Assembly (NCBI GenBank): GCA_019115725.1
Contig: DXCY01000256.1
Coordinates: forward strand, 1 to 7,615
From: Candidatus Luteimonas excrementigallinarum
GTDB taxonomy: Bacteria; Pseudomonadota; Gammaproteobacteria; Xanthomonadales; Xanthomonadaceae
Length of the DNA stretch: 7,615 bases
Direction: 5' to 3'
Within the stretch, counting starts at the first letter, position 1. Each line of letters opens with the position of its first letter. A program made the translations under genes and the position numbers. A model generated the notes under the pieces. That model worked only from the letters and a program-made list of their open reading frames with translations, ran no database searches and had not been told where the DNA came from. Shown here one piece after another: positions 1 through 6,168 of the stretch.

Positions 1-1463
1 GCAAGACCTCGCTTCTTGATGCCATCCGCAAGACCAGCGTGACCAGCGGCGAAGCGGGCGGCATCACGCAGCACATCGGCGCCTATCACGTCAAGACCAA
101 GCGCGGCGACATCGTGTTCCTCGATACTCCCGGTCACGCGGCATTCACCGCCATGCGTGCCCGCGGCGCACAGGTGACCGACCTCGTGGTGCTCGTGGTG
201 GCCGCCGATGACGGCGTCATGCCGCAGACGGCTGAGGCGATCCAGCATGCGCGCGCCGCCGGGGTGCCGCTGATCATCGCGATCAACAAGATCGACAAAT
301 CCACCGCGGACCCGGGCCGGATCAAGAACGAACTGCTCGAGCACGAAGTGGTGTCGGAAGAGTTCGGTGGCGACATCCAGATGGTGGAGATCTCGGCCAA
401 GACCGGCCTGGGCATCGACGACCTGCTGGACGCCATCCTGCTGCAGGCCGAGCTGCTTGAACTCACCGCCGTGGCCGAGGGCCGCGCCACCGGTACCGTG
501 ATTGAATCCTCGCTGGACAAGGGCCGTGGCCCGGTAGCCACCGTGCTGGTGCAGCAGGGCCAGCTGAGCCGGGGCGACTTCCTGGTGTGCGGCGTGCATT
601 TCGGCCGCGTGCGGGCGCTGTTCGACGAAACGGGTTCGAACGTGGACAGCGCCGGGCCGTCCATTCCGGTCCAGGTGCTGGGCCTGTCCGGCGTGCCGGA
701 TGCGGGCGATGATTTCGTCGTGGTCGAGGACGAGCGCCTGGCCCGCGAAGTGGCGCAGGAGCGCGAGCAGCGCCAGCGCGAGAGCCGCCTGGTGCAGACC
801 GCCGGCAGCCGCATGGAAGACATCATGGCGCAGATGGGCCAGGCCGAGCAGCTGCAGCTCAACCTGGTGATCAAGGCCGACGTGCAGGGCTCGGTGGAGG
901 CGCTGAAGCAGGCGCTGACCGCACTGTCCAACGAACACATCCGGATCAACATCATTGTTGGCGGCGTCGGCGGCATCAACGAATCCGATGCCAACGCCGC
1001 GGCTACCGCCAAGGCGACCATCATCGGCTTCAACGTGCGTGCCGATGCCTCCGCCCGCAAGGTGATCGAGACCAACAACCTCGACCTGCGCTACTTCTCG
1101 ATCATCTATGACGTGATCGACCAGGTGAAGCAGGTGGCTTCGGGCATCCTGGGCGTGGAGATCCGCGAGGAGATCATCGGTACCGCCGAGGTGCGCGAGG
1201 TCTTCCGCAGCTCCAGGTTCGGCGCGGTGGCCGGTTCCATGGTCGTCGAGGGCGTGGTGCGGCGGAACAAGCCGATCCGCGTGCTGCGCGACAACACCGT
1301 CATCTTCGAAGGCGAGCTGGAATCGCTGCGCCGCTTCAAGGAAGACGTGGACGAGGTGCGCGAGAACACCGAGTGCGGCATCGGCGTGAAGGCCTACAAC
1401 GACGTGCAGCCGGGCGACAAGATCGAATGCTTCGAGCGCATCGAGGTGCAGCGGACGCTGTAA
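1..1463 (+). CDS. infB: Translation initiation factor IF-2, 3' part (5' end outside window)
   Basis: IF-2 is the GTPase that brings fMet-tRNA to the 30S P site and promotes 50S joining. About 486 residues are visible, starting at base 3 with the KTSLLD end of the G1 P-loop; roughly 400 N-terminal residues are missing if the protein has the usual ~880-residue length. Visible G-domain motifs are the GGITQHIGAY switch I (G2), DTPGH at 123-137 (G3), NKID at 285-296 (G4) and SAKTG at 393-407 (G5). The beta-barrel domain II, the IF-2 domain III (around 850-1130) and the fMet-tRNA-binding C-terminal barrel, with the family's ECGIGVKAYNDVQPGD stretch near 1371-1418, follow in order. The frame is intact to TAA at 1461-1463. 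rbfA starts 30 bases downstream on the same strand, the normal order of the nusA-infB operon. Confidence 0.98.
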   Translation, partial: KTSLLDAIRKTSVTSGEAGGITQHIGAYHVKTKRGDIVFLDTPGHAAFTAMRARGAQVTDLVVLVVAADDGVMPQTAEAIQHARAAGVPLIIAINKIDKSTADPGRIKNELLEHEVVSEEFGGDIQMVEISAKTGLGIDDLLDAILLQAELLELTAVAEGRATGTVIESSLDKGRGPVATVLVQQGQLSRGDFLVCGVHFGRVRALFDETGSNVDSAGPSIPVQVLGLSGVPDAGDDFVVVEDERLAREVAQEREQRQRESRLVQTAGSRMEDIMAQMGQAEQLQLNLVIKADVQGSVEALKQALTALSNEHIRINIIVGGVGGINESDANAAATAKATIIGFNVRADASARKVIETNNLDLRYFSIIYDVIDQVKQVASGILGVEIREEIIGTAEVREVFRSSRFGAVAGSMVVEGVVRRNKPIRVLRDNTVIFEGELESLRRFKEDVDEVRENTECGIGVKAYNDVQPGDKIECFERIEVQRTL

Positions 1464-1479
1464 GCGCCGCCGTCACCTG

Positions 1480-1506
1480 ATGAAGCCATCCAGATGAAGT
1501 CATTCA
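1480..1506 (+). repeat. Imperfect tandem repeat at the rbfA start
   Basis: ATGAAGCCATCCA (1480-1492) is repeated 14 bases later as ATGAAGTCATTCA (1494-1506), with 2 mismatches in 13. The second copy is the rbfA start. The first copy opens a five-codon frame (MKPSR) whose TGA at 1495-1497 overlaps the rbfA ATG as ATGA. No good Shine-Dalgarno sequence precedes either ATG. The repeat is seen directly; any role in translational coupling is inference. Confidence 0.4.
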
Positions 1507-1883
1507 ATCGAACCGATCGCATCTCTGCCCAGCTCCGCCGTGAGCTGGGCACCCTGGTGCGTACGGCGGTGGACGAGCATCGTCTGCCGTCGGTCAGCGT
1601 GTCGGACGTGGAGGTCACCCGTGACCTGGCCCATGCCAAGGTGTTCGTGACCGCCCTGCAGGCGGAGCGTTCCGCCGAGGCGATCAAGGGCCTGCGCGGC
1701 CTGGCAGGGGAGATCCGCTACCGCCTCGCCCGCCAGGTGAAACTCCGGCACGTGCCGGAGCTGCACTTCCATTACGACGATTCGGTAGACCGCGGCGAGC
1801 GGATCGACGCCCTGCTGCGCGATGTGCGCCCAGCGGACGACGACGCGCCGGACGGTCAGGCAGGCGGGCAGGCGGAGCAATAG
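1494..1883 (+). CDS. rbfA: Ribosome-binding factor A (30S maturation factor)
   Basis: RbfA is a small KH-like protein that binds the immature 30S subunit next to the 5' helix of 16S rRNA and is needed for late processing and cold growth. The 129 residues fit the family length (about 120-135). Residues 6-112 form the domain: the N-terminal RTDRISAQLRRELG helix, the DVEVTRDLAHAKVFV strand (38-52), the helix-kink-helix with LAGEIRYRL (70-78) where a KH domain would have GxxG, and LRHVPELHFHYDDS (84-97). The tail after residue 112 is acidic and rich in Gly/Gln and probably unstructured. The ATG at 1494 is chosen because it starts the conserved N-terminus; the upstream ATG at 1480 is out of frame. 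There is no strong Shine-Dalgarno sequence, so translation may depend on coupling to infB. It is the last plus-strand gene before a convergent gene that starts its stop codon 9 bases later. Confidence 0.95.
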   Translation: MKSFNRTDRISAQLRRELGTLVRTAVDEHRLPSVSVSDVEVTRDLAHAKVFVTALQAERSAEAIKGLRGLAGEIRYRLARQVKLRHVPELHFHYDDSVDRGERIDALLRDVRPADDDAPDGQAGGQAEQ

Positions 1884-1890
1884 CCTCCGC
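1872..1890. terminator. Weak hairpin between convergent genes
   Basis: GCGGAG (1872-1877) pairs with CTCCGC (1885-1890) across a 7-base loop that holds the rbfA stop codon. It lies between the convergent rbfA and the minus-strand gene ending at 1892. No T-run follows on either strand, so it is at best a weak or Rho-assisted stop and may only protect 3' ends. Confidence 0.3.
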
Positions 1891-1891
1891 T

Positions 1892-2260
1892 TCAGTCCGC
1901 CGGATGCGGCGTGGGTGCCGACGCCGGGTTCCGCCAGTAATTGTTGGCTTCGGCGATGATCCGGAACTCGGCGGTCACCATGGCGGCGGCCTGCATCAGC
2001 ATTTCAGGATCTTCTTCGTACTGTTCGCGCACGCGCCGCTTGGCATCGTCATCGCGCTGGATCGAGCCGATGGTCTTGCGTACCAGGGTGATGGCCAGCT
2101 GGCGTCCTTCCAGCGGCGTGCGGGTGATCAGGCTCGGCACGTAATCATCCTGGGCGGGCGCCTGCATGGACGTATCGGCAGGGCTGGCAGCGTTGGCTGT
2201 CGCAACCGGACATGTGGCCGCCATGCCCAGCAGCGCGGCAGCAAGTACATACGTTCTCAT
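1892..2260 (-). CDS. Small secreted protein of unknown function
   Basis: I do not recognise the family. The 122-residue product begins with a clear Sec signal peptide: positive N-terminus (MR), hydrophobic core YVLAAALLGMAA and a likely cut after ANA near residue 24. The Cys at 17 does not sit in a good lipobox, so a soluble periplasmic or secreted protein is more likely than a lipoprotein. The mature ~98 residues are charged and probably helical (for example TLVRKTIGSIQRDDDAKRRVREQ-like stretch, then an EFRIIAEANNYWRN end), with no cysteine and no recognisable catalytic motif. The ATG at 2260 has a strong Shine-Dalgarno (GGGAGG, complement of 2269-2274) 8 bases upstream. It is oriented against the rbfA and truB genes around it, which splits the usual rbfA-truB pair. 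Expression must come from the short 2261-2357 interval; I see no convincing -35/-10 pair for it. Confidence 0.8.
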   Translation of the reverse strand: MRTYVLAAALLGMAATCPVATANAASPADTSMQAPAQDDYVPSLITRTPLEGRQLAITLVRKTIGSIQRDDDAKRRVREQYEEDPEMLMQAAAMVTAEFRIIAEANNYWRNPASAPTPHPAD

Positions 2261-2319
2261 CGGTGGAGCCTCCCGGCATCAAGGGCTTCCAGTATGGGCC
2301 CGGGTGCGCCCGCCAGGGG

Positions 2320-2351
2320 CTGACCCAGGTCAAGCGCCGAATACCTACAAT
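2320..2351 (+). promoter_or_regulatory. Candidate truB promoter giving a leaderless mRNA
   Basis: TACAAT at 2346-2351 matches the sigma-70 -10 consensus at 5 of 6 positions. The best -35-like element is CTGACC at 2320-2325, but the 20-base spacing is long, so the -35 contact is uncertain. A start 7 bases after the -10 box falls on the ATG at 2358. No Shine-Dalgarno sequence lies between the -10 box and the ATG, which agrees with leaderless translation. Confidence 0.45.
2321..2332. promoter_or_regulatory. Short palindrome in the truB upstream region (operator-like)
   Basis: TGACC-CA-GGTCA is a perfect 5-base inverted repeat with a 2-base spacer. Relative to the predicted truB start it covers about -37 to -26, over the -35 region. 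It is also in the upstream region of the divergent minus-strand gene. A regulator site is possible, but a short dyad in GC-rich DNA can be chance. Confidence 0.25.
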
Positions 2352-2357
2352 CAGCAC

Positions 2358-3320
2358 ATGTCACGACCGCCACGGATCAAATTCAGGAAGCTCGACGGCA
2401 TCCTGCTGCTCGACAAACCCCAGGGCCCAAGTTCCAACCAGGCGCTGCAGCGGGCGCGGCGCCTGTTCCAGGCGGAGAAGGGCGGCCATACCGGCAGCCT
2501 TGATCCGCTGGCCACCGGCCTGCTGCCGCTGTGTTTCGGTGAAGCCACCAAGCTTGCCGGCGGGCTGCTGGGCGCACGCAAGGCCTATGACACCGTCGCC
2601 CATCTGGGTGTGGTGACCGATACAGACGACGCCATGGGCCAGTCGCTGCGCGAGCGGCCGGTGCCGGACATCGGCATCCCGGCGATCGAATCCGCGTTGG
2701 CGGAATTGACCGGCCGGCTGCAACAGCGCCCCCCGATCTATTCCGCGCTCAAACGTGGCGGTGAGCCGCTGTACGCCAAGGCGCGGCGCGGGGAAGAGGT
2801 GGAAGTCGAGCCACGCGAGGTGGATGTGTTCTCGTTCCAGCTCCTGCCCGGCAGCGAGCTGTTCAGTGGCGGCGGGCCGCTGCTGCGGCTGCGGGTCGAG
2901 TGCGGCTCGGGTACCTACGTCCGCAGCCTGGTGCGCGACCTGGGCGAAATGCTGGGGTGTGGTGCGCATGTGGCGGAGCTCCGCCGGCTGTGGGTGGATC
3001 CGTTCATCCAGCCGCGGATGTGGACGCTGGAAGCGCTGGAGGAACAGGCCGGAATCGGCGGCCTGGCCCAGCTCGACCGCTGCCTGCTGCCGGTGGAAGC
3101 CGGAATGTCGGGCTGGGCCCGGGTCGATGTGGATTCTGCCCAAGCCCGTCGGCTGGCGTTCGGCCAGGTGGTGGAGAGCAGGTTCGCGGTGCCGGGCGAA
3201 GTGGCCATTTTCGGTCCCGACGAGCGCGCACTGGGGCTGGGCAGCGTGGATGAATCCGGCGTTCTGCGCCCCCGCAGGTTGTTCTCATGGGCGGTTGAAA
3301 CCGGCGGAAACCCGGTCTGA
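2358..3320 (+). CDS. truB: tRNA pseudouridine(55) synthase
   Basis: TruB isomerises U55 in the T-arm of nearly all tRNAs and also acts as a tRNA folding chaperone. The 320-residue product is slightly longer than E. coli TruB (314). The catalytic motif GGHTGSLDPLATG carries Asp49 as nucleophile. KAYD holds Tyr77 (equivalent to E. coli Tyr76). RPPIYSALK (Tyr128) and GSGTYVRSL (Tyr187, Arg189) supply the remaining active-site residues. Residues from about 255 to 312 resemble the C-terminal PUA-like domain. The frame is open upstream to 2166, but the ATG at 2358 begins the conserved N-terminus (RKLDGILLLDKPQGPSSN) and earlier starts would run into the opposing gene. No Shine-Dalgarno precedes it, and a -10 box ends at 2351. 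rpsO follows after a promoter. Confidence 0.96.
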   Translation: MSRPPRIKFRKLDGILLLDKPQGPSSNQALQRARRLFQAEKGGHTGSLDPLATGLLPLCFGEATKLAGGLLGARKAYDTVAHLGVVTDTDDAMGQSLRERPVPDIGIPAIESALAELTGRLQQRPPIYSALKRGGEPLYAKARRGEEVEVEPREVDVFSFQLLPGSELFSGGGPLLRLRVECGSGTYVRSLVRDLGEMLGCGAHVAELRRLWVDPFIQPRMWTLEALEEQAGIGGLAQLDRCLLPVEAGMSGWARVDVDSAQARRLAFGQVVESRFAVPGEVAIFGPDERALGLGSVDESGVLRPRRLFSWAVETGGNPV

Positions 3321-3323
3321 GCC

Positions 3324-3352
3324 TTGTTGTCAGGCCGCATAACGGCTACAAT
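3324..3352 (+). promoter_or_regulatory. rpsO promoter
   Basis: TTGTTG (3324-3329) and TACAAT (3347-3352) are separated by exactly 17 bases, a well-spaced sigma-70 promoter that begins 4 bases after the truB stop codon. Transcription would start near 3359-3360 and give a leader of about 133 nt before rpsO. An rpsO promoter at this place is also known in E. coli. Confidence 0.65.
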
Positions 3353-3365
3353 TTCGCGGCTTTTT
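3334..3365 (+). terminator. Terminator-like hairpin overlapping the rpsO promoter
   Basis: GCCGC (3334-3338) can pair with GCGGC (3356-3360), directly followed by TTTTT (3361-3365). The loop of 17 bases contains the rpsO -10 box. A transcript reading in from truB would contain the whole hairpin, while one starting at the rpsO promoter would not. The stem is short and the loop long, so it would be a weak terminator at most. Confidence 0.3.
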
Positions 3366-3492
3366 CAAGCAATCCCACCGGTCATCCGGCCGGTGGCACT
3401 TCAGCAAGCGGCGGGCCTTGTGGTGCGTCGTCGGATCCCCGGAAGGGTGCATCCGACCGTTCCTGCGGGCCGCGCATCAAGAGGCAAAACCC
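3360..3492 (+). promoter_or_regulatory. Structured rpsO leader, probable S15 autoregulatory region
   Basis: Two strong hairpins are visible. Hairpin 1 pairs CCACCGG (3375-3381) with CCGGTGG (3390-3396). Hairpin 2 pairs GTCGGAT (3430-3436) with ATCCGAC (3451-3457) and continues after a small asymmetric bulge with CCC (3438-3440) against GGG (3445-3447), closed by a GGAA tetraloop. A small TGCG/CGCA stem (3464-3476) and an AGAGG Shine-Dalgarno (3480-3484) precede the ATG. S15 represses its own translation through its mRNA leader in E. coli and other bacteria, with different leader folds per clade. The fold here is seen; S15 binding is inferred. Confidence 0.55.
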
Positions 3493-3753
3493 ATGTCGAT
3501 CGACAACAGCAAGATCATCGCCGAGCACCAGCGTGGCGACAACGATACCGGTTCTCCGGAAGTCCAGGTGGCCCTGCTCAGCGCGCGCATCGCGCACCTG
3601 ACGGAGCACTTCAAGACCCACAAGAAAGATCACCACAGCCGGCGCGGCCTGCTGCAGATGGTCAACCGCAGGCGCCGCCTGCTGGACTATCTGCATCGCA
3701 AGGATGCCAAGCGCTATCGCGAGCTGATCGAGAAGCTCGGCCTGCGTCGCTGA
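3493..3753 (+). CDS. rpsO: 30S ribosomal protein S15
   Basis: S15 is a primary 16S rRNA-binding protein that joins the central domain early in 30S assembly and forms an intersubunit bridge. The 86 residues are three short of the E. coli form, as in related Xanthomonads from memory. The family core is complete: DTGSPEVQVALLSARI, then LTEHFKTHKKDHHSRRGLL, then MVNRRRRLLDYL and the C-terminal LIEKLGLRR. The ATG at 3493 is set by the conserved N-terminus and by AGAGG about 8 bases upstream; the frame is open further upstream to 3418 but that stretch is the structured leader. The gene is followed by a strong intrinsic terminator at 3766 and then pnp, the standard arrangement. Confidence 0.97.
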   Translation: MSIDNSKIIAEHQRGDNDTGSPEVQVALLSARIAHLTEHFKTHKKDHHSRRGLLQMVNRRRRLLDYLHRKDAKRYRELIEKLGLRR

Positions 3754-3765
3754 TCCAGATACACC

Positions 3766-3799
3766 GCCGCGGCGCAGAAATGCGCCGCGGCTTGTTTTT
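3766..3799 (+). terminator. Strong intrinsic terminator between rpsO and pnp
   Basis: GCCGCGGCGCA (3766-3776) pairs perfectly with TGCGCCGCGGC (3781-3791) over a GAAA tetraloop, followed by TTGTTTTT (3792-3799). It begins 12 bases after the rpsO stop. E. coli also has a terminator here with partial read-through into pnp. Confidence 0.9.
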
Positions 3800-3891
3800 G
3801 CACCATCCTCCCGCGCCGCTGCACTCGCGGCCACCCGCACCGGGCAGGGGTCCGTTGCGGTCCATCGCAAGAGTTTCAAGGGAATTCCAAC
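3800..3891 (+). promoter_or_regulatory. pnp leader with small stem-loops
   Basis: Between the terminator and pnp there are two short stems: GCCGC (3815-3819) with GCGGC (3827-3831), and TTGCG (3855-3859) with CGCAA (3866-3870), the latter just upstream of the AAGGGA Shine-Dalgarno (3878-3883). In E. coli the pnp leader folds into an RNase III substrate and PNPase represses its own synthesis after cleavage. The stems here are shorter, so the same mechanism is only a possibility. I see no convincing promoter in this stretch. Confidence 0.35.
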
Positions 3892-5997
3892 GTGTCGAAA
3901 GTTACCAAGAGCTTCCAGTACGGTAGTCGTACGGTCACCATCGAGACCGGCGAGGTCGCCCGGCAGGCTGGCGGCGCAGTCATGATCTCCTGCGAAGGCA
4001 CGATGCTGCTGGTCAGCGCCGTCGCCAACAAGACCGCACGCGAGGGTCAGGACTTCTTCCCGCTCACCGTCGACTACCAGGAAAAGTTCTACGCCGGGGG
4101 CCGCATCCCCGGTGGTTTCTTCAAGCGTGAAGGCCGCGCCACCGAAAAGGAGACGCTGACTTCGCGCCTGATCGACCGTCCGATCCGTCCGCTGTTTCCC
4201 GAGGGCTTCCGCAACGAAGTGCAGATCATCGCCACCGTGATGTCGATGAACCCCGAGGTCGATGGCGACATCCTGGCGCTGATCGGCGCCTCGGCCGCGC
4301 TGTCGCTTTCCGGCGCGCCCTTCGACGGCCCGATCGGTGCTGCCAAGGTCGGTTACAAGAACGGTGAGTACCTGCTGAATCCGACCGTTTCGGAGCTTGA
4401 GGATTCGGAGCTGGAGCTCGTCGTCGCCGGTACCGCCAACGCGGTGCTGATGGTCGAGTCCGAAGCCAAGGAACTGTCCGAAGACGTGATGCTGGGTGCG
4501 GTGATGTTCGGCCACCAGCAGATGCAGGTCGCCATCGACACCATCAACGAGCTGGTCGCGGAAGCGGGCAAGCCGAAGTGGGAATGGGCCGCGCCGCAGG
4601 CCGACGAGGGCATCGTCAGTGCGCTGAGCGCCGCGATCGGCGATCGCCTCGCCAGTGCCTTCCAGGTGAGCGACAAGCTCGAGCGCAAGGACGCCATCTC
4701 CAAGCTGAAGAAGTCCATCCTCGAAGCGCTGGCCCCGGAAGCGGAAGCCAAGGCGTGGAACACCGGCGACATGTCCAAGGTATTCAGCGAGCAGGAATAC
4801 CAGACCATGCGCAACTCGGTCCTCACGACCAAGGTCCGCATCGATGGCCGCGCGCCCGACACCGTGCGCCCGATCGCTTCGAAAGTCGGGGTACTGCCGC
4901 GCGTGCACGGCTCGTCGCTGTTCACCCGCGGTGAGACCCAGGCGATCGTCGCCGTTACGCTGGGTACCGCCCGCGACGGCCAGATCATCGACGCGGTGTC
5001 CGGCGAGTACAAGGAACACTTCCTGTTCCACTACAACTTCCCCCCCTATTCGGTGGGTGAAGCCGGCCGCATGATGGGTCCGAAGCGTCGCGAAATCGGC
5101 CACGGCCGCCTCGCCAAGCGCGGTGTGCTCGCCGTGATGCCGACGATGGAGGAGTTCCCGTACACCATCCGCGTCGTGTCCGAGATCACCGAATCGAACG
5201 GTTCCTCTTCGATGGCTTCGGTCTGCGGCTCCTCGCTGGCGCTGATGGACGCAGGCGTGCCGATCAAGGCCCCGGTGGCCGGTATTGCCATGGGCCTGGT
5301 GAAGGAAGGCGACGACTACGTGGTGCTGTCCGACATCCTCGGTGACGAGGATCACCTGGGCGACATGGACTTCAAGGTGGCCGGTACCAGCAATGGCATC
5401 TCGGCGCTGCAGATGGACATCAAGATCCAGGGCATCACCGAAGACATCATGAAGGTCGCGCTGGCCCAGGCCAAGCAGGGCCGCCTGCATATCCTGAAGG
5501 AAATGGAAGCCGCGCTGACCGCGCCGCGCTCGGAGCTGAGCGAGTTCGCACCGCGCCTGATCACCATCAAGATCCACCCCGACAAGATCCGTGAAGTGAT
5601 CGGCAAGGGCGGTTCGGTCATCCAGGCGATCACCAAGGAAACCGGTACCCAGATCGACATCCAGGACGACGGCACGATCACGATCGCTTCGGTCGACGCT
5701 GCCGCTGGCCGCGCTGCCAAGGAACGCATCGAGCAGATCACTTCCGACGTTGAGCCGGGCCGGATCTATGAGGGCAAGGTCGTCAAGCTGATGGACTTCG
5801 GTGCCTTCGTGACCATCTCTCCCGGCAAGGATGGCCTGGTGCACGTGTCGCAGATCTCCAACGAGCGCGTCGAGAAGGTCAGCGACGTCCTCAAGGAAGG
5901 CGATGTGGTCAAGGTCAAGGTGCTGGAAGTCGACAAGCAGGGCCGTATCCGCCTGTCGATGAAGGCCGTGGAAGAAGGCGAGGGCGTGTCGGAGTAA
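3892..5997 (+). CDS. pnp: Polynucleotide phosphorylase (polyribonucleotide nucleotidyltransferase)
   Basis: PNPase degrades RNA 3' to 5' by phosphorolysis, releasing nucleoside diphosphates, as a trimeric ring and often within the RNA degradosome. The 701 residues match the family (about 700-711). Domains in order are the first RNase PH core (about 1-145) with the FFKR loop at 76-79, the helical linker (about 146-240), the second RNase PH core (about 315-540) with SGEYKEHFLFHYNFPPYSVGE and the catalytic GDEDHLGDMDF (Asp485 and Asp491, equivalent to E. coli 486 and 492), a KH domain with GKGG at 571-574, and an S1 domain from about 620 (EGKVVKLMDFGAFV). The start is GTG at 3892, chosen because AAGGGA lies 8 bases upstream and SKVTKSFQYG is the usual N-terminus. 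A two-terminator block follows. All key residues are present. Confidence 0.98.
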   Translation: MSKVTKSFQYGSRTVTIETGEVARQAGGAVMISCEGTMLLVSAVANKTAREGQDFFPLTVDYQEKFYAGGRIPGGFFKREGRATEKETLTSRLIDRPIRPLFPEGFRNEVQIIATVMSMNPEVDGDILALIGASAALSLSGAPFDGPIGAAKVGYKNGEYLLNPTVSELEDSELELVVAGTANAVLMVESEAKELSEDVMLGAVMFGHQQMQVAIDTINELVAEAGKPKWEWAAPQADEGIVSALSAAIGDRLASAFQVSDKLERKDAISKLKKSILEALAPEAEAKAWNTGDMSKVFSEQEYQTMRNSVLTTKVRIDGRAPDTVRPIASKVGVLPRVHGSSLFTRGETQAIVAVTLGTARDGQIIDAVSGEYKEHFLFHYNFPPYSVGEAGRMMGPKRREIGHGRLAKRGVLAVMPTMEEFPYTIRVVSEITESNGSSSMASVCGSSLALMDAGVPIKAPVAGIAMGLVKEGDDYVVLSDILGDEDHLGDMDFKVAGTSNGISALQMDIKIQGITEDIMKVALAQAKQGRLHILKEMEAALTAPRSELSEFAPRLITIKIHPDKIREVIGKGGSVIQAITKETGTQIDIQDDGTITIASVDAAAGRAAKERIEQITSDVEPGRIYEGKVVKLMDFGAFVTISPGKDGLVHVSQISNERVEKVSDVLKEGDVVKVKVLEVDKQGRIRLSMKAVEEGEGVSE

Positions 5998-6020
5998 TTC
6001 CGCACGTTCCGCGCTGTTGG

Positions 6021-6047
6021 AAAAGGCGGGCTTCGGCCCGCCTTTTT
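6021..6047 (+). terminator. pnp intrinsic terminator (UUCG loop)
   Basis: AAAAGGCGGGC (6021-6031) pairs perfectly with GCCCGCCTTTT (6036-6046) over a TTCG loop closed by C-G, ending in five Ts. It begins 24 bases after the pnp stop. The A-run on the left arm makes it functional in the reverse direction as well. Confidence 0.92.
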
Positions 6048-6090
6048 CGTGTCCGGATGTCCGCTGTGAAGAGTAGAAGCCGGAAAACAG

Positions 6091-6117
6091 AAAAGGCGGG
6101 CCAATGCCCGCCTTTTT
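6091..6117. terminator. Second terminator with identical arms, bidirectional
   Basis: AAAAGGCGGGC (6091-6101) and GCCCGCCTTTT (6106-6116) pair over a CAAT loop, with five Ts on the plus strand. Read on the minus strand the stem is followed by TTTTCTGTTTT (6094 down to 6084), so it can also end transcripts of the small minus-strand gene at 6169-6318. The arms are the same as in the terminator at 6021. Confidence 0.85.
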
Positions 6118-6168
6118 CATGATCCACGTACCCTGCAGGAGCCGCGCGCGATGACGCGTCAGCTGGCC

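Larger units (their letters stand above)
6021..6117 (+). repeat. Direct repeat of the terminator arms, 70 bp apart
   Basis: The two hairpins share AAAAGGCGGGC-N4-GCCCGCCTTTTTC exactly and differ in the four loop bases. The 43 bases between them show no similarity and no gene. Either a duplicated terminator or two uses of a terminator type common in this genome would explain it. Confidence 0.8.

Noticed and set aside
134..1078. A 314-codon minus-strand frame opposite infB
   Set aside because: Ser/Thr/Arg-rich low-complexity product typical of a shadow; infB on the other strand is certain.
2166..2357. N-terminal extension of truB
   Set aside because: The extra residues do not resemble TruB, overlap the opposing secreted-protein gene, and the conserved N-terminus begins at 2358.
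3418..3492. N-terminal extension of rpsO
   Set aside because: S15 begins at MSIDNSK; the upstream part is the structured leader and the AGAGG site decides for 3493.
3382..6120. A 912-codon open frame on the minus strand opposite rpsO and pnp
   Set aside because: It mirrors the codon bias of pnp in a GC-rich genome. Its product is His/Asp/Arg-rich without domains, and it runs across both strong terminators and the rpsO leader.
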